64,000 bases of DNA. It comes from Arenicola marina. Lineage: Eukaryota; Annelida; Polychaeta; Arenicolidae. The notes under the pieces were generated by a model. It ran no database searches. It saw only the letters and a program-made list of their open reading frames with translations, and was not told the DNA's origin. Numbering within the stretch: the first letter of the stretch is position 1; each line of letters begins with the position of its first letter. Made by a program: the position numbers and the translations under genes. The stretch lies in NCBI GenBank assembly GCA_964019135.1, contig OZ025248.1, forward strand, positions 30,683,670 to 30,747,669, read 5' to 3'. This document shows positions 35,601-47,600 of this stretch, piece by piece.

Positions 35601-38600
35601 CGGCGGTGCAATGTACACTAGTCAACTCGTCCAGCGATGTGTGTCCTTGTTATTGGCACAGATGAGTTCAATGAATGTTATGTTTTGCCAGTACCTGATT
35701 AGTCCACATGCTCACAGTGGTAGTATCGCTGAGCTCTTCTCACAACCCATTAATTGTGTACAACACCCTCTGCAGTTTCAGGCTATCGGTTTTATCAGCC
35801 GATGACCTACATCATGGGAAATCTTCGCTGTAAGATTCTAAGAAGAAGCTGACCAACTACAAAGCGCATTATAAATGTCCACATACGATCGACCTATCGC
35901 TGCACGTTACTCCGACACGGGGGTAACTTCTGTCTCTCAAGAGACCTCGATATGTTCCACCCCATGACAGTTATGACCTAGTGAACCCAGAGTAGGGTCT
36001 CATAGACTTCGACCGGCTGGTTCCCTGGTAAAATATTTCATACGCCTTTCTGCCGACAATAATTAGCCATATTATTTTATTTTGAGACATACCGGAGACA
36101 TATATGGCACACCTTTGGGCACTGATTTCTCATTTCGGGGGCGCCCACCCCCACTCCTACCCCCTCCTCCCCCTCCTCCTCCCGATTCCACGAATCATTA
36201 TCTAGCTTCCAGGTGTTCAGTGCATTGTCTTTAGCACCATCCCATCAGCTAGTCACATATAATTCCCAAAAAATAACATGATAAATGTATCTAGTCTCTT
36301 CTTTGAGCTGTTTCATCCATGGTGATGTCAAACCTATCCAGTGAGAGTGCATGGACCGCACCTTTAACCTCATCGGGGGACGATCCTGTTTATTCTGCTT
36401 ACTATAAATACACAGGGTATCTATCGATCCCGCCACCAATCCGCCTTCCATCGCCGCCATTCTGAGGCCGTTATCGAGCGGTGGGCACCCATAGAACGAA
36501 ATCCGTCATCGATACGTTCACTGCGTGCAATCACTGTGGGTATTGCTCACACACCGACCCAGGCGAGGATGAAAGAAGCCACGTGACACAGACCGCCCCA
36601 GAGGCTCCTGTTCTCGACACGGTCATCCAACCTTCATTCAGTCACTGAACTACGACTTTCACATTTTTTACAATAGAAATGGATAACTTAATTTGTAACC
36701 TATTATTTTAAAATTATATACATGCTGATACATTTTCTGCTGTAATTTGGCGGGTATACATTATGGATGGATAGATGGATTTTTGCAATAGAAATGGATA
36801 ACTTTATTTCTGCACTATTACTTTCAAGGAATATACAAGTTAATACATGCGTCGCTGTAATTTGGCGGGTAAAAATGATGGATGGATGGATGGGTGGATG
36901 TTGTAGTGTACAAGGCCATGTAGTGGCACGCATAGGCTAAACCGGGCTTGGGAACACCTCGGTAGTGAGAGGCAAGGATACGATGATTCCATGCACAGGT
37001 GTGGGGTTCGAATCCGCAGTCTCTAGTCTATATTACGCTACCCTCTCGATCACGGCGCGTCTCCCATGCCGTTATTAAAGGAGATATATAGACCTATAAA
37101 AATTCATGGGCGCAGAGAGTAAGAGCGAGCGGAGAGCGACAAATGAAAAGCAGTTGGCATGCTGGAGTTGGAAAATAATTATTCCGAATTCGCCAACGCA
37201 AGCTAACGTTTTTTGGGTTTTTTTTGCGAATTTGGGCTGTTGTGTTATTTTTTCGTCATCATAGCAAAGGAAGGAGGGTCATGATTTGAGCATGTATGAT
37301 TTCTTCATTTGTCGGACCGGGCAAATAAAGCTGCGTCGGTCTGCTTTTCAACGCTGATAAAAAAACGACCAATTGCCTTCCTTTATTTGTTTGCCTCGCA
37401 ACAACTTTATTGGCTCCCTGACGTTCCTGGGTGAGTCTGTTTGTATTTGTTTGCGTTGGCGATATGGAAATAGAAAAGCAATCGAAGGAAATCACCGGCA
37501 AGTTACTTGCGTTCCACACGATCGATTGCGTCACCCTGGAATGTAAATCAGATCTAGAGGGATACGCACGATCTATTACGACCAGTGATGCTGATGAAAC
37601 ACAGCTCAACAAACCAAGTACCAATCCACGGGCCTCAATCGAAAATATGCCACGACGATTAAGACAAGCGTTAGAACAGGTACTTATTAATCAAGATGTA
37701 CTGAACAGGGTCTGAACAGTTCAATTTCAAGGCTGTTCTATAACAATTTAGACACCATCAAGAAATACATTCTAACGTTAGTCAAACGGAAAATATTTAT
37801 TGGTGCGCTTATTGCATAATTAAATGAATGTTACTAAAAATGTGGCTGATGTTAAAAGACAATGTCTGAAGGATATGAAGGAAAAGGTAGTGTCCCAGTG
37901 CATTTCGTCATCAAGATAAGGGAATTTTTGTCTCTCAGTGCCATCGTCAGAAGATGGTAATATCAGAGTAACCCTAAAAAACAGAATGCAATAATTTTCA
38001 AAACAAACATTCTGTGACTGTTAAACGTCGTTCGGAAAGGTAAAAAGAGCGCAATGGATTTTTTCCGTTTGTATGTTATTGAATGACTGAGGCTAAATGT
38101 GTTCCTTGAGCTTCTATTGTGATAACCCGGCTTACGGTTACTGTCGCGGCCGTATCTGTATCACTCACGGAAACCCATTAGACGCACTTAACCTCGCCTC
38201 GAATATACACTCGACAAAATCCCCAGCCCCCAAAATCACACACACACTTACACCCCTGACGCACCATCACTGCCTCCACCCCAATTCCCATTCACACCCC
38301 CACCCCCACCTCTCGCGCGTGACTATAGAGCTATCGGCCCCACCACGAGCCCCACCCTCTCGCACCTGACTCAAAAGCTCCCTCTGCTCTCACCCCGAAC
38401 CCCCCCGCCCACCTCCACCCCCCCCCCCCACCCCCCTTCAACCCCCCGCCCACGGCTCTTGGGTTGATTCTGGCTCTCGCGGCCTCTCACTCCAGTTAAG
38501 TGCCATGAAAGGCTCTCTGAATGGGCCTAATCACCGGGATTGAGATATGAGACAACATTGCCGGCTGTATGTTTTGTCCCCGGTCTTTCACACTGTGTGT

Positions 38601-41600
38601 CTTGGTCCTTGTTCTGAGAGTAGCGCTACGGAGTGTGTGGATTCTTCACTCATCACTTCACTTCACGCAAGATCGACTTCTTTACCACTCCGTCTGGCAA
38701 TTCCGTGCACAGGTGGCTGGTTACCCGACTCGGGTCCCATCCTGAAAAATGCAATTTGGATGCATTCGGCCGCTTGTTGTGATATCGGTCGTGCTATATG
38801 AGGGTTACGAGATATACACCTGAGGTACCGGCCGCACGCGCTTGTTGCCGTGTATTTTATAATTGCTGAATTTTAGCATGCCATGATACTTCATTGCTGT
38901 AGTATGTGACAACATTCTACCAATTAGCTTTATTATCAAGTTTAAGTTAGACCTAAGATGTACTACTCACAAAGTAATCATAATTAATAGTAAAAGTGAA
39001 CTAGTACTAAACTAGCTTAACATCTCTGTCTATCATATAGTTGAAAAGTAGTTTTTACAGACAAATCGGTCTATATATACAGATCTCTCTCCATTCTACA
39101 GGCTTCGTGACTCACATCTTGACGTCTCAGTGTTTGAATTAAAGCAATTCTTATCGAAGTCGTTGCCTTCTTTACCACTATAGGCCCGAGCCGCAGGCCT
39201 CCAGAATCACCTCGGTACTGCTCCTGGTCGGTGAGCGGGGATCCGGAAAGACATCCGTTCTCGCCAACTGGATCGGCGACTTCCAGGGTTGCCATGACGA
39301 GATGCGCGTCATCTCGCATTTCGTCGGCAGTTCTGCGCAGAGTACAGATGTCGTGTCGCTCATGCGCAGATGTACCGTGGAGCTGCGCGAGGAACGCTTG
39401 GGAATGGGTGAGCATGGCGGGAATCTACTAGGCCAAGGAAAGCGCGTGTTTGCTTCTTCCGGGTTCCACACTCACTCGGGTTTGGTTTTCATTCTCGCTG
39501 TGTGTGTGGTATCAGCAATTGTTAATAAAGCAACAATGTCACGCAAGTAAGATGTTTTCTATGGTCCAGCTGAAAAGGTATTATATGAATTTGATGTATC
39601 ACTACTGGTGATTTAGCGCCTCGAAGCCGAAGTAATAGGTTAAAGTCCCTCTTGTGTAAACTGAGTTACTATACCAGAGGTTGCTTTCAACTCATTTGTC
39701 TTTCTCTCTCCCCCTCCTTCCCCGTCTCTGTGTTTCTCTCTATACATTTTGTTCACTCTCTTTTTTTTATTTACTATTTATAATCCTATCGAGCCAGACG
39801 CCAACTGAACATTTCTGTGTTTAGACACCCGTAGTGGTTCGGTGACGGAAACTGACCCCAACGACTTCCTGCACGTGTCGGAGGCCTTCCACGCCGCTCT
39901 AAGTCTGGGTCCCTGTGTCCTCGTGTTCGACGGGGTGGACGAGCTCGGAGAGACCTACAGCCACTCCGTCCAACAGGTGAGTCAGTCCTACAGCCACTCC
40001 GTCCAACAGGTGAGTCAGTCCTACAGCCACTCCGTCCAACAGGTGAGTCAGTCCTACAGCCACTCCGTCCAACAGGTGAGTCAGTCCTACAGCCACTCCG
40101 TCCAACAGGTGAGTCAGTCCTACAGCCACTCCTTCCAACAGGTGAGTCACTCCTACAGCCACTCCGTCCAACAGGTGAGTCAGTCCTACAGCCACTCCGT
40201 CCAACAGGTGAGTCAGTCCTACAGCCACTCCGTCCAACAGGTGAGTCAGTCCTACAGCCACTCCTTCCAACAGGTGAGTCAGTCATACAGCCACTCCGTT
40301 CAACAGCTGAGTCAGCCCTACAGCCACTCGGCCTAACAGGTGAGTCAGTCCTACAGCCACTCCGTCCAACAGGTGAGTCAGCCCTACAGCAACTCTGTCC
40401 AACAGGTGAGTCAGTCCTACGGCCACTCCCTCCAACAGGTGAGTCAGTCCTACGGCCACTCTGTCCAACAGGTGAGTCAGCCCTACAGCCACTCCGTCCA
40501 ACAGGTGAGTCAGTCCTACAGCCACTCCCTCCAACAGGTGAGTCAGTCCTACGGCCACTCCGTCCAACAGGTGAGTCAGTCCTACAGCCACTCTGTCCAA
40601 CAGGTGAGTCAGTCCTACAGCCACTCCGTCCAACAGGTGAGTCAGTCCTACAGCCACTCCGTCCAACAGGTGAATCAGCCCTACAGCCACTCTGTCCAAC
40701 AGGTGAGTCAGTCCTACAGCCACTCCGTCCAACAGGTGAGTCAGTCCTACGGCCGCTCCGTCCAACAGGTGAGTCAGCCCTACAGCCACTCCCTCCAACA
40801 GGTGAGTCAGTCCTACAGCCACTCCGTCCAACAGGTGAGTCAGTCCTACGGCCGCTCCGTCCAACAGGTGAGTCAGCCCTACAGCCACTCCGTCCAACAG
40901 GTGAGTCAGCCCTACAGCTGCTCCGTCCAACAGGTGAGTCAGTCCTACAGCCACTCCGTCCAACAGGTGAGTCAGCCCTACAGCCACTCTGTCCAACAGG
41001 TGAGTCAGCCCTACAGCCACTCCGTCCAACAAGTGAGTCAGTCCTACAGCCACTCCGTCCAACAGGTGAGTCAGTCCTACAGCCACTCCGTCCAACAGGT
41101 GAGTCAGTCCTACAGCCACTCCGTCCAACAGGTGAGTCAGTCCTACAGCCACTCCGTCCAACAGGTGAGTCAGTCCTACAGCCACTCCGTCCAACAGGTG
41201 AGTCAGTCCTACAGCCACTCCGTCCAACAGGTGAGTCACTCCTACAGCCACTCCGTCCAACAGGTGAGTCAGTCCTACAGCCACTCCGTCCAACAGGTGA
41301 GTCAGTCCTACAGCCACTCCGTCCAACAGGTGAGTCAGTCCTACAGCCACTCCTTCCAACAGGTGAGTCAGTCATACAGCCACTCCGTTCAACAGCTGAG
41401 TCAGCCCTACAGCCACTCGGCCTAACAGGTGAGTCAGTCCTACAGCCACTCCGTCCAACAGGTGAGTCAGTCCTACAGCCACTCTGTCCAACAGGTGAGT
41501 CAGTCCTACAGCCACTCCGTCCAACAGGTGAGTCAGTCCTACAGCCACTCCGTCCAACAGGTGAATCAGCCCTACAGCCACTCTGTCCAACAGGTGAGTC

Positions 41601-44600
41601 AGTCCTACAGCCACTCCGTCCAACAGGTGAGTCAGTCCTACGGCCGCTCCGTCCAACAGGTGAGTCAGCCCTACAGCCACTCCCTCCAACAGGTGAGTCA
41701 GTCCCACAGCCACTCCGTCCAACAGGTGAGTCAGTCCTACGGCCGCTCCGTCCAACAGGTGAGTCAGCCCTACAGCCACTCCGTCCAACAGGTGAGTCAG
41801 CCCTACAGCCGCTCCGTCCAACAGGTGAGTCAGTCCTACAGCCACTCCGTCCAACAGGTGAGTCAGCCCTACAGCCACTCTGTCCAACAGGTGAGTCAGC
41901 CCTACAGCCACTCCGTCCAACAAGTGAGTCAGTCCTACAGCCACTCCGTCCAACAGGTGAGTCAGTCCTACAGCCACTCCGTCCAACAGGTGAGTCAGCC
42001 CTACAGCCACTCCGTCCAACAGGTGAGTCAGTCCTACAGCCACTCCGTCCAACAGGTGAGTCAGTCCTACAGCCACTCCGTCCAACAGGTGAGTCAGTCC
42101 TACAACCACTCCGTCCAACAGGTGAGTCAGCCCTACAGCCACGCTGTCCAACAGGTGAGTCAGCCCTACAGCCACTCCGTCCAACAGGTGAGTCAGTCCT
42201 ACAGCCACTCCGTCCAACAGGTGAGTCAGCCCTACAGCCACTCTGTCCAACAGGTGAGTCAGCCCTACAGCCACTCTGTCCCACAGGTGAGTCAGTCCTA
42301 CAGCCACTCCGTCCAACAGGTGAGTCAGCCCTACAGCCACTCCCTCCAACAGGTGAGTCAGTCCTACGGCCACTCCGTCCAACAGGTGAGTCAGTCCTAC
42401 AGCCACTCTGTCTAACAGGTGAGTCAGCCCTACAGCCACTCCGTCCAACAGGTGAGTCAGTCCTACAGCCACTCCCTCCAACAGGTGAGTCAGTCCTACA
42501 GTCACTCCCTCCAACAGGTGAGTCAGTCATACAGCCACTCCCTCCAACAGGTGAGTCAGTCCTACAGCCACTCCGTCCAACAGGTGAGTCAGTCCTACAG
42601 CCACTCCGTCCAACAGGTGAGTCAGCCCTACAGCAACTCTGTCTAACAGGTGAGTCAGCCCTACAGCCACTCTGTCCAACAGGTGATTCAGTCCTACAGC
42701 CATTCCCTCCAACAGGTGAGTCAGCCCTACAGCCACTCCCTCCAACAGGTGTGTCAGCCCTACAGCCACTCCCTCCAACAGGTGAGTCAGCCCTACAGCC
42801 ACTCCCTCCAACAGGTGAGTCAGCCCTACAGCCACTCGGTCCAACAAGTGAGTCAGCCCTACAGCCACTCTGTCCACTAGGTGAGTCAGCCCTACAGCCA
42901 CTCTGTCCCACAGGTGAGTCAGTCCTACAGCCACTCCGTCCAACAGGTGAGTCAGCCCTACAGCCACTCCCTCCAACAGGTGAGTCAGTCCTACGGCCAC
43001 TCCGTCCAACAGGTGAGTCAGTCCTACAGCCACTCTGTCTAACATCTGAGTCAGCCCTACAGCCACTCCGTCCAACAGGTGAGTCAGTCCTACAGCCACT
43101 CCCTCCAACAGGTGAGTCAGTCCTACAGTCACTCCCTCCAACAGGTGAGTCAGTCATACAGCCACTCCCTCCAACAGGTGAGTCAGTCCTACAGCCACTC
43201 CGTCCAACAGGTGAGTCAGTCATACAGCCACTCCCTCCAGCAGGTGAGTCAGTCATACAGCCACTCTAACAGGTGAGTCAGCCCTACAGCCACTCCGTCC
43301 AACAGGTGAGTCAGCCCTACAGCCACTCCGTCCAACAGGTGAGTCAGCCCTACGGCCGCTCCCTCCAACAGGTGAGTTCGCATGATACAGTAGAAATTGA
43401 TATCACATCCCCTCTACGAATTAATGATGTTCAATTTCCATCCAATCAAGGTAAATATGTCTTCACAGATACCTTTGATTGTTTCAGGTGAAGGAGATGG
43501 GATGGCTACCTCACCCACTTCCACCACAATGTAAGATTATTGTGACGTCATCCAAGTCAGATGCCACTCATCTCTCGCTGGGTCAGAGAAAAGACACACA
43601 GACGCTGCAGGTATACGTTATGACTTAATTCTGTCCACATGCACTACAGGTCGGCGTTATGATTTCACGTGTAATAACTTGGATGGTGAGAATGATGATA
43701 CAATCGTGGACGAAATTTGAGACATGGGCTGGCTGCAGTTACCGCTACATCAACGAGGTCGTTATGATGGTTTCCAGACGTTGATTGGGGGCGCAGTCAT
43801 GCCCTTGCGACATCTATGATTGATACAGTGGGTTACACATTGTTGTTATACTCTGTACGCACCTAAATTCACGCATTGGTACAAGTCTATGAAATTATAC
43901 TTACACCCCTTAACGATAGTCATCTGCACTGACAGCCAGACCACGCCCCCTTATCGGCAGTACATCTGCACTTGCCGCCAGGTCCCGCCCCTTTTACAAC
44001 TGTACACGTGCGTTCACACGCAGACTCCGCCCCCTCTAACGACAGTACATATGCACTCACAGCCAGACCACGCCCCCTTATCGGCAGTACATCTGCACTT
44101 GCCGCCAGGTCCCGCCCCCTATAAAAGCAGTACATCTGCACTCACAACCAGACCCCGCCCCCTTTTACAACAGTACATATGCACTCGCCGCTAGGTCCCG
44201 CCCCTCAACGATGATGTCACCAAGTCTGACGTCGTCCGCCGACACCTCTCCATCCACTGCAAGAGTCTCGACGAGCAGCAGTTGGACCGCATCGTTAGCT
44301 GCAAGCTCTCTGATAGGCCATTATTCCTGACCGTGCTGGCCAATGAGCTGCGTCTCTACGGCGTCTACAGCCAGCTGGACTCCTATCTGGAATCTTATCT
44401 TGAGGCCACGAGTCTGCGAGACCTCTGGAGCAAGATCGTCCGGCGCTGGATTCGGGATTACAGCTGCTTCCATGAGGGTGCCGGGCCCGACGTGGACTCG
44501 GATGTGTCAATGGGTGAGTTTGCGCCTAAATAATTGTCATAATGATGACAACTTGCCTTCACATATGTCAAGATCACATTGCCACACGTACCAATTATTA

Positions 44601-47600
44601 CATTTATCTGTGATGAAGTAAAAGGTTGTTGCAAACATCTGGAATCGTGTGGACATTTGACTGAAGCAAAATAAGGTTATTATATTGATGATAATCAATA
44701 AACCATTTCTCAGAATTTCTAGATATACATTAAAATAACTAACAATATGTACGATATTGTGTTTAGGGATTGGTATGTTCATTTCGTATGGTCGCTTCGA
44801 CAAAGGCTCAGTGATTTTGATCTTAGTTACATGAAGGCCTCCATAAGATGAAGTTCAAATAATTGTAAATGACATTCGCAGTGAATTAAATAATTGCATT
44901 AGTTTAAATTCATGTTTCGTATGACCACCAAAGGACATTTCATTTAAATACATTTAAATAAATTCATTTAAATTGATTAGAATGATCAATTGCGCTCCGA
45001 CCCTAAATGTTAATGGGTGATTCGGGGGGGGGGGGGGGGATAACGGGAAGACCCCGTATGGGTGACGGAAAACAATGCAAATGCAAACATAGCAGACAGA
45101 TTATTCACGCGATGTTATGACCTTGACCCCGCTCACAGAGCTGACGGGCTGGGTGGCCGACGCCCTGAGGCTGATCGCCGTTTCCAAACACGGCCTCAGC
45201 AAAACGGAAATCCTCGGCATGCTAGAGATGCTGGGTTTCCATGGTGACGACAAAGTGACGTCACTGGCCTGGGCGATGTTCCGGTCGGCGGCCCAGGAGT
45301 CGCTTATCGAGAGGCCTGGCGGCTGTATCACCTTCTTCCATCAGCACTTCAAGGAGGCCGTCGAACACACGTTGTTCGGTAAGAACACGTTTTGGAAAGC
45401 TTTGATGTTAGCTCTGCAATGCTTCCCAGCGCTAGTTATATATGTATTTTTGCGTCATAAGTGAAATTACTTCCACTATAATGATGCAGCAAATCTTACA
45501 TTATGCATGAAAGTTTTTGTAGATCTGTTGAGCACCCTGGTCGTAAACCTTCCGGGGAACTCGTCCCCAACCCCAGGGACCCTCAATCCCCCCCCCCCCC
45601 TCCCCCCTTTTATTATACAATATAATGGATCCGTCCTTGCTCACTGAGGGAAGTAGAAGAAGACTTACAACTTTGGGTCGGGACGCGGTATTGGATCGAA
45701 TTCCTCTAAACATCGCTGCTTTACCTTTTGCCCCAGCCTCGGCCACGCCATCCGTGTTCCACGACAAGCACACCTTCGCGAAGCCCCAAGTGTCCCTGAC
45801 GCCGCTGGAGCCGAGTGTCAACGAGAGACTGCCCTCCCCACAAATCTTCCACCACCACGTGGCTCAGTACTTCCTGCCTAAGCAACACTGCGCGCGCAGG
45901 ACGGAAGAGCTGCCATGGCAACTGGAACGCGCGGGGGACTTTCACACCCTGGAAACAGTCTTGGCCGAACCGAAGTATGTTGACCTTGCAGCATCAGATT
46001 GTGATTGACTGTTTCGTAAAAATTTGCTGATTACAACATATAGCATTTTGTAGTTGCTTGGGACAGTTTGGCGATAACAGGTCGAGACCACGATCAGGGT
46101 ACATATCACGTCTATATAATAGCCGATTGCAAAATTCTGTATCATGAAAAAGCAAAGGGAAAGAAGGCAGACGAAGCTTAAACTTCCAACCACGTCAGGC
46201 CCGCTCCATGACATGTATATATATATGATGATATGTCGTGCCAATCGCATGTGAGCAACTTAATTCTTGCTGGCAGAGTCTTCATCGACATCGCCGGAGA
46301 TAAGCTGCTTCACCCTCGGCGGATAGAGATGCTGCAGTACTGGGCGGTGCTGAAGCAGGCCGGCCACGACCCCGCCGTCACCTACTGGCGCATGCTCAAA
46401 AGGGCCTTGGGCTGGAATGAGGAGGAGACGCGCCGCATGCTGTGCCAGAGCGCCGACAACAGCTCAGACCTCCACTCCACGGGAAGCTCCCTGTCCTCGG
46501 CAGCAGAGGTACATTAATATTGACAACTCTTCACGGAGGGGCGTGGGTCGGCAACAGAGGTACATTAATATTGACAACTCTTCACGGAGGGGCGTGGGTC
46601 GGCAACTGAGGTACATTAATATTGATAACTCTTTACGGAGATGGGTGGGTCGGCAACAGAGGTACATTAATATTGATAACTCTTTACGGAGGTGGGTGGG
46701 TCGGCAGCAGAGGTACATTAATATTGATAACTCTTTACGGAGGTGCGTGGGTCGGCAACAGAGGTACATTTTTATTGACAACTCTTCACGGAGGGGCGTG
46801 ACTCGGCAACATAATTACATTATATTGATAACTCTTTACGGAGGTGGGTGGGTCGGCAACAGAGGTACATTAATATTGATAACTCTTTACGAAGGTGGGT
46901 GGGTCGGCAGCAGAGGTACATTAATATTGATAACTCTTTACGGAGGTGCGTGGGTCGGCAACAAAGGTACATTTTTATTGACAACTCTTCACGGAGGGGC
47001 GTGACTCGGCAACACAATTACATTATATTGATAACTCTTTACGGAGGTGGGTGGGTCGGCAGCAGAGGTACATTAATATTGATAACTCTTTACGGAGGGG
47101 CGTGGGTCAGCAACAAAGGTACATTAATATTGACAATTCTTTACGGAGGGGCGTGGGTCAGCAACAGAGGTACATTAATATTGACAATTCTTCACGGAGG
47201 GGCGTGAGTCGGCAACATAGGTACATTTATATTGATAACTCCTCACGGAGGTGCGTGGGTCGGCAACAGAGGTACATTAATATTGATAACTCTTTACGGA
47301 GGTGCGTGGGTCGGCAACAGAGGTACATTTTTATTGACAACTCTTCACGGAGGGGCGTGACTCGGCAACATAATTACATTATATTGATAACTCTTTACGG
47401 AGGTGGGTGGGTCGGCAACAGAGGTACATTAATATTGATAACTCTTTACGGAGGGGCGTGGGTCAGCAACAGAGGTACATTAATATTGACAATTCTTTAC
47501 GGAGGGGCGTGGGTCAGCAACAGAGGTACATTAATATTAAAAGTTCTTCACGGAGGGGCGTGAGTCGGCAACATAGGTACATTTATATTGATAACTCCTC

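Larger units (their letters stand above)
34653..39183 (+). other. Intron 3, 4.5 kb, largest intron
   Basis: Holds two tRNA-like SINE sequences (34,690 and 36,944), a 116-bp direct duplication (36,672-36,900) and a C/A-rich tract (38,209-38,450). A 94-residue open frame at 37,431-37,715 has no recognisable features. The protein alignment is continuous across the intron, so no exon seems to be missing. Confidence 0.75.

Noticed and set aside
36944-37030. A functional tRNA gene
   Set aside because: The B-box is perfect, but I could not form an acceptor stem or a sound anticodon arm, so it was called SINE-like.
37431-37715. 94-residue open frame in intron 3
   Set aside because: No recognisable motif, not in phase with the flanking exons, and the protein is continuous without it.
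39786-43256. 1,156-residue open frame on the minus strand, with other long frames in the same array
   Set aside because: The 33-bp unit has no stop in most frames, so any reading looks open. There is no separate start, domain or non-repeat part.
44301-44621. Alternative frames over exon 7
   Set aside because: Shadows of the coding frame; only one frame joins exons 6 and 8 with consistent phase.
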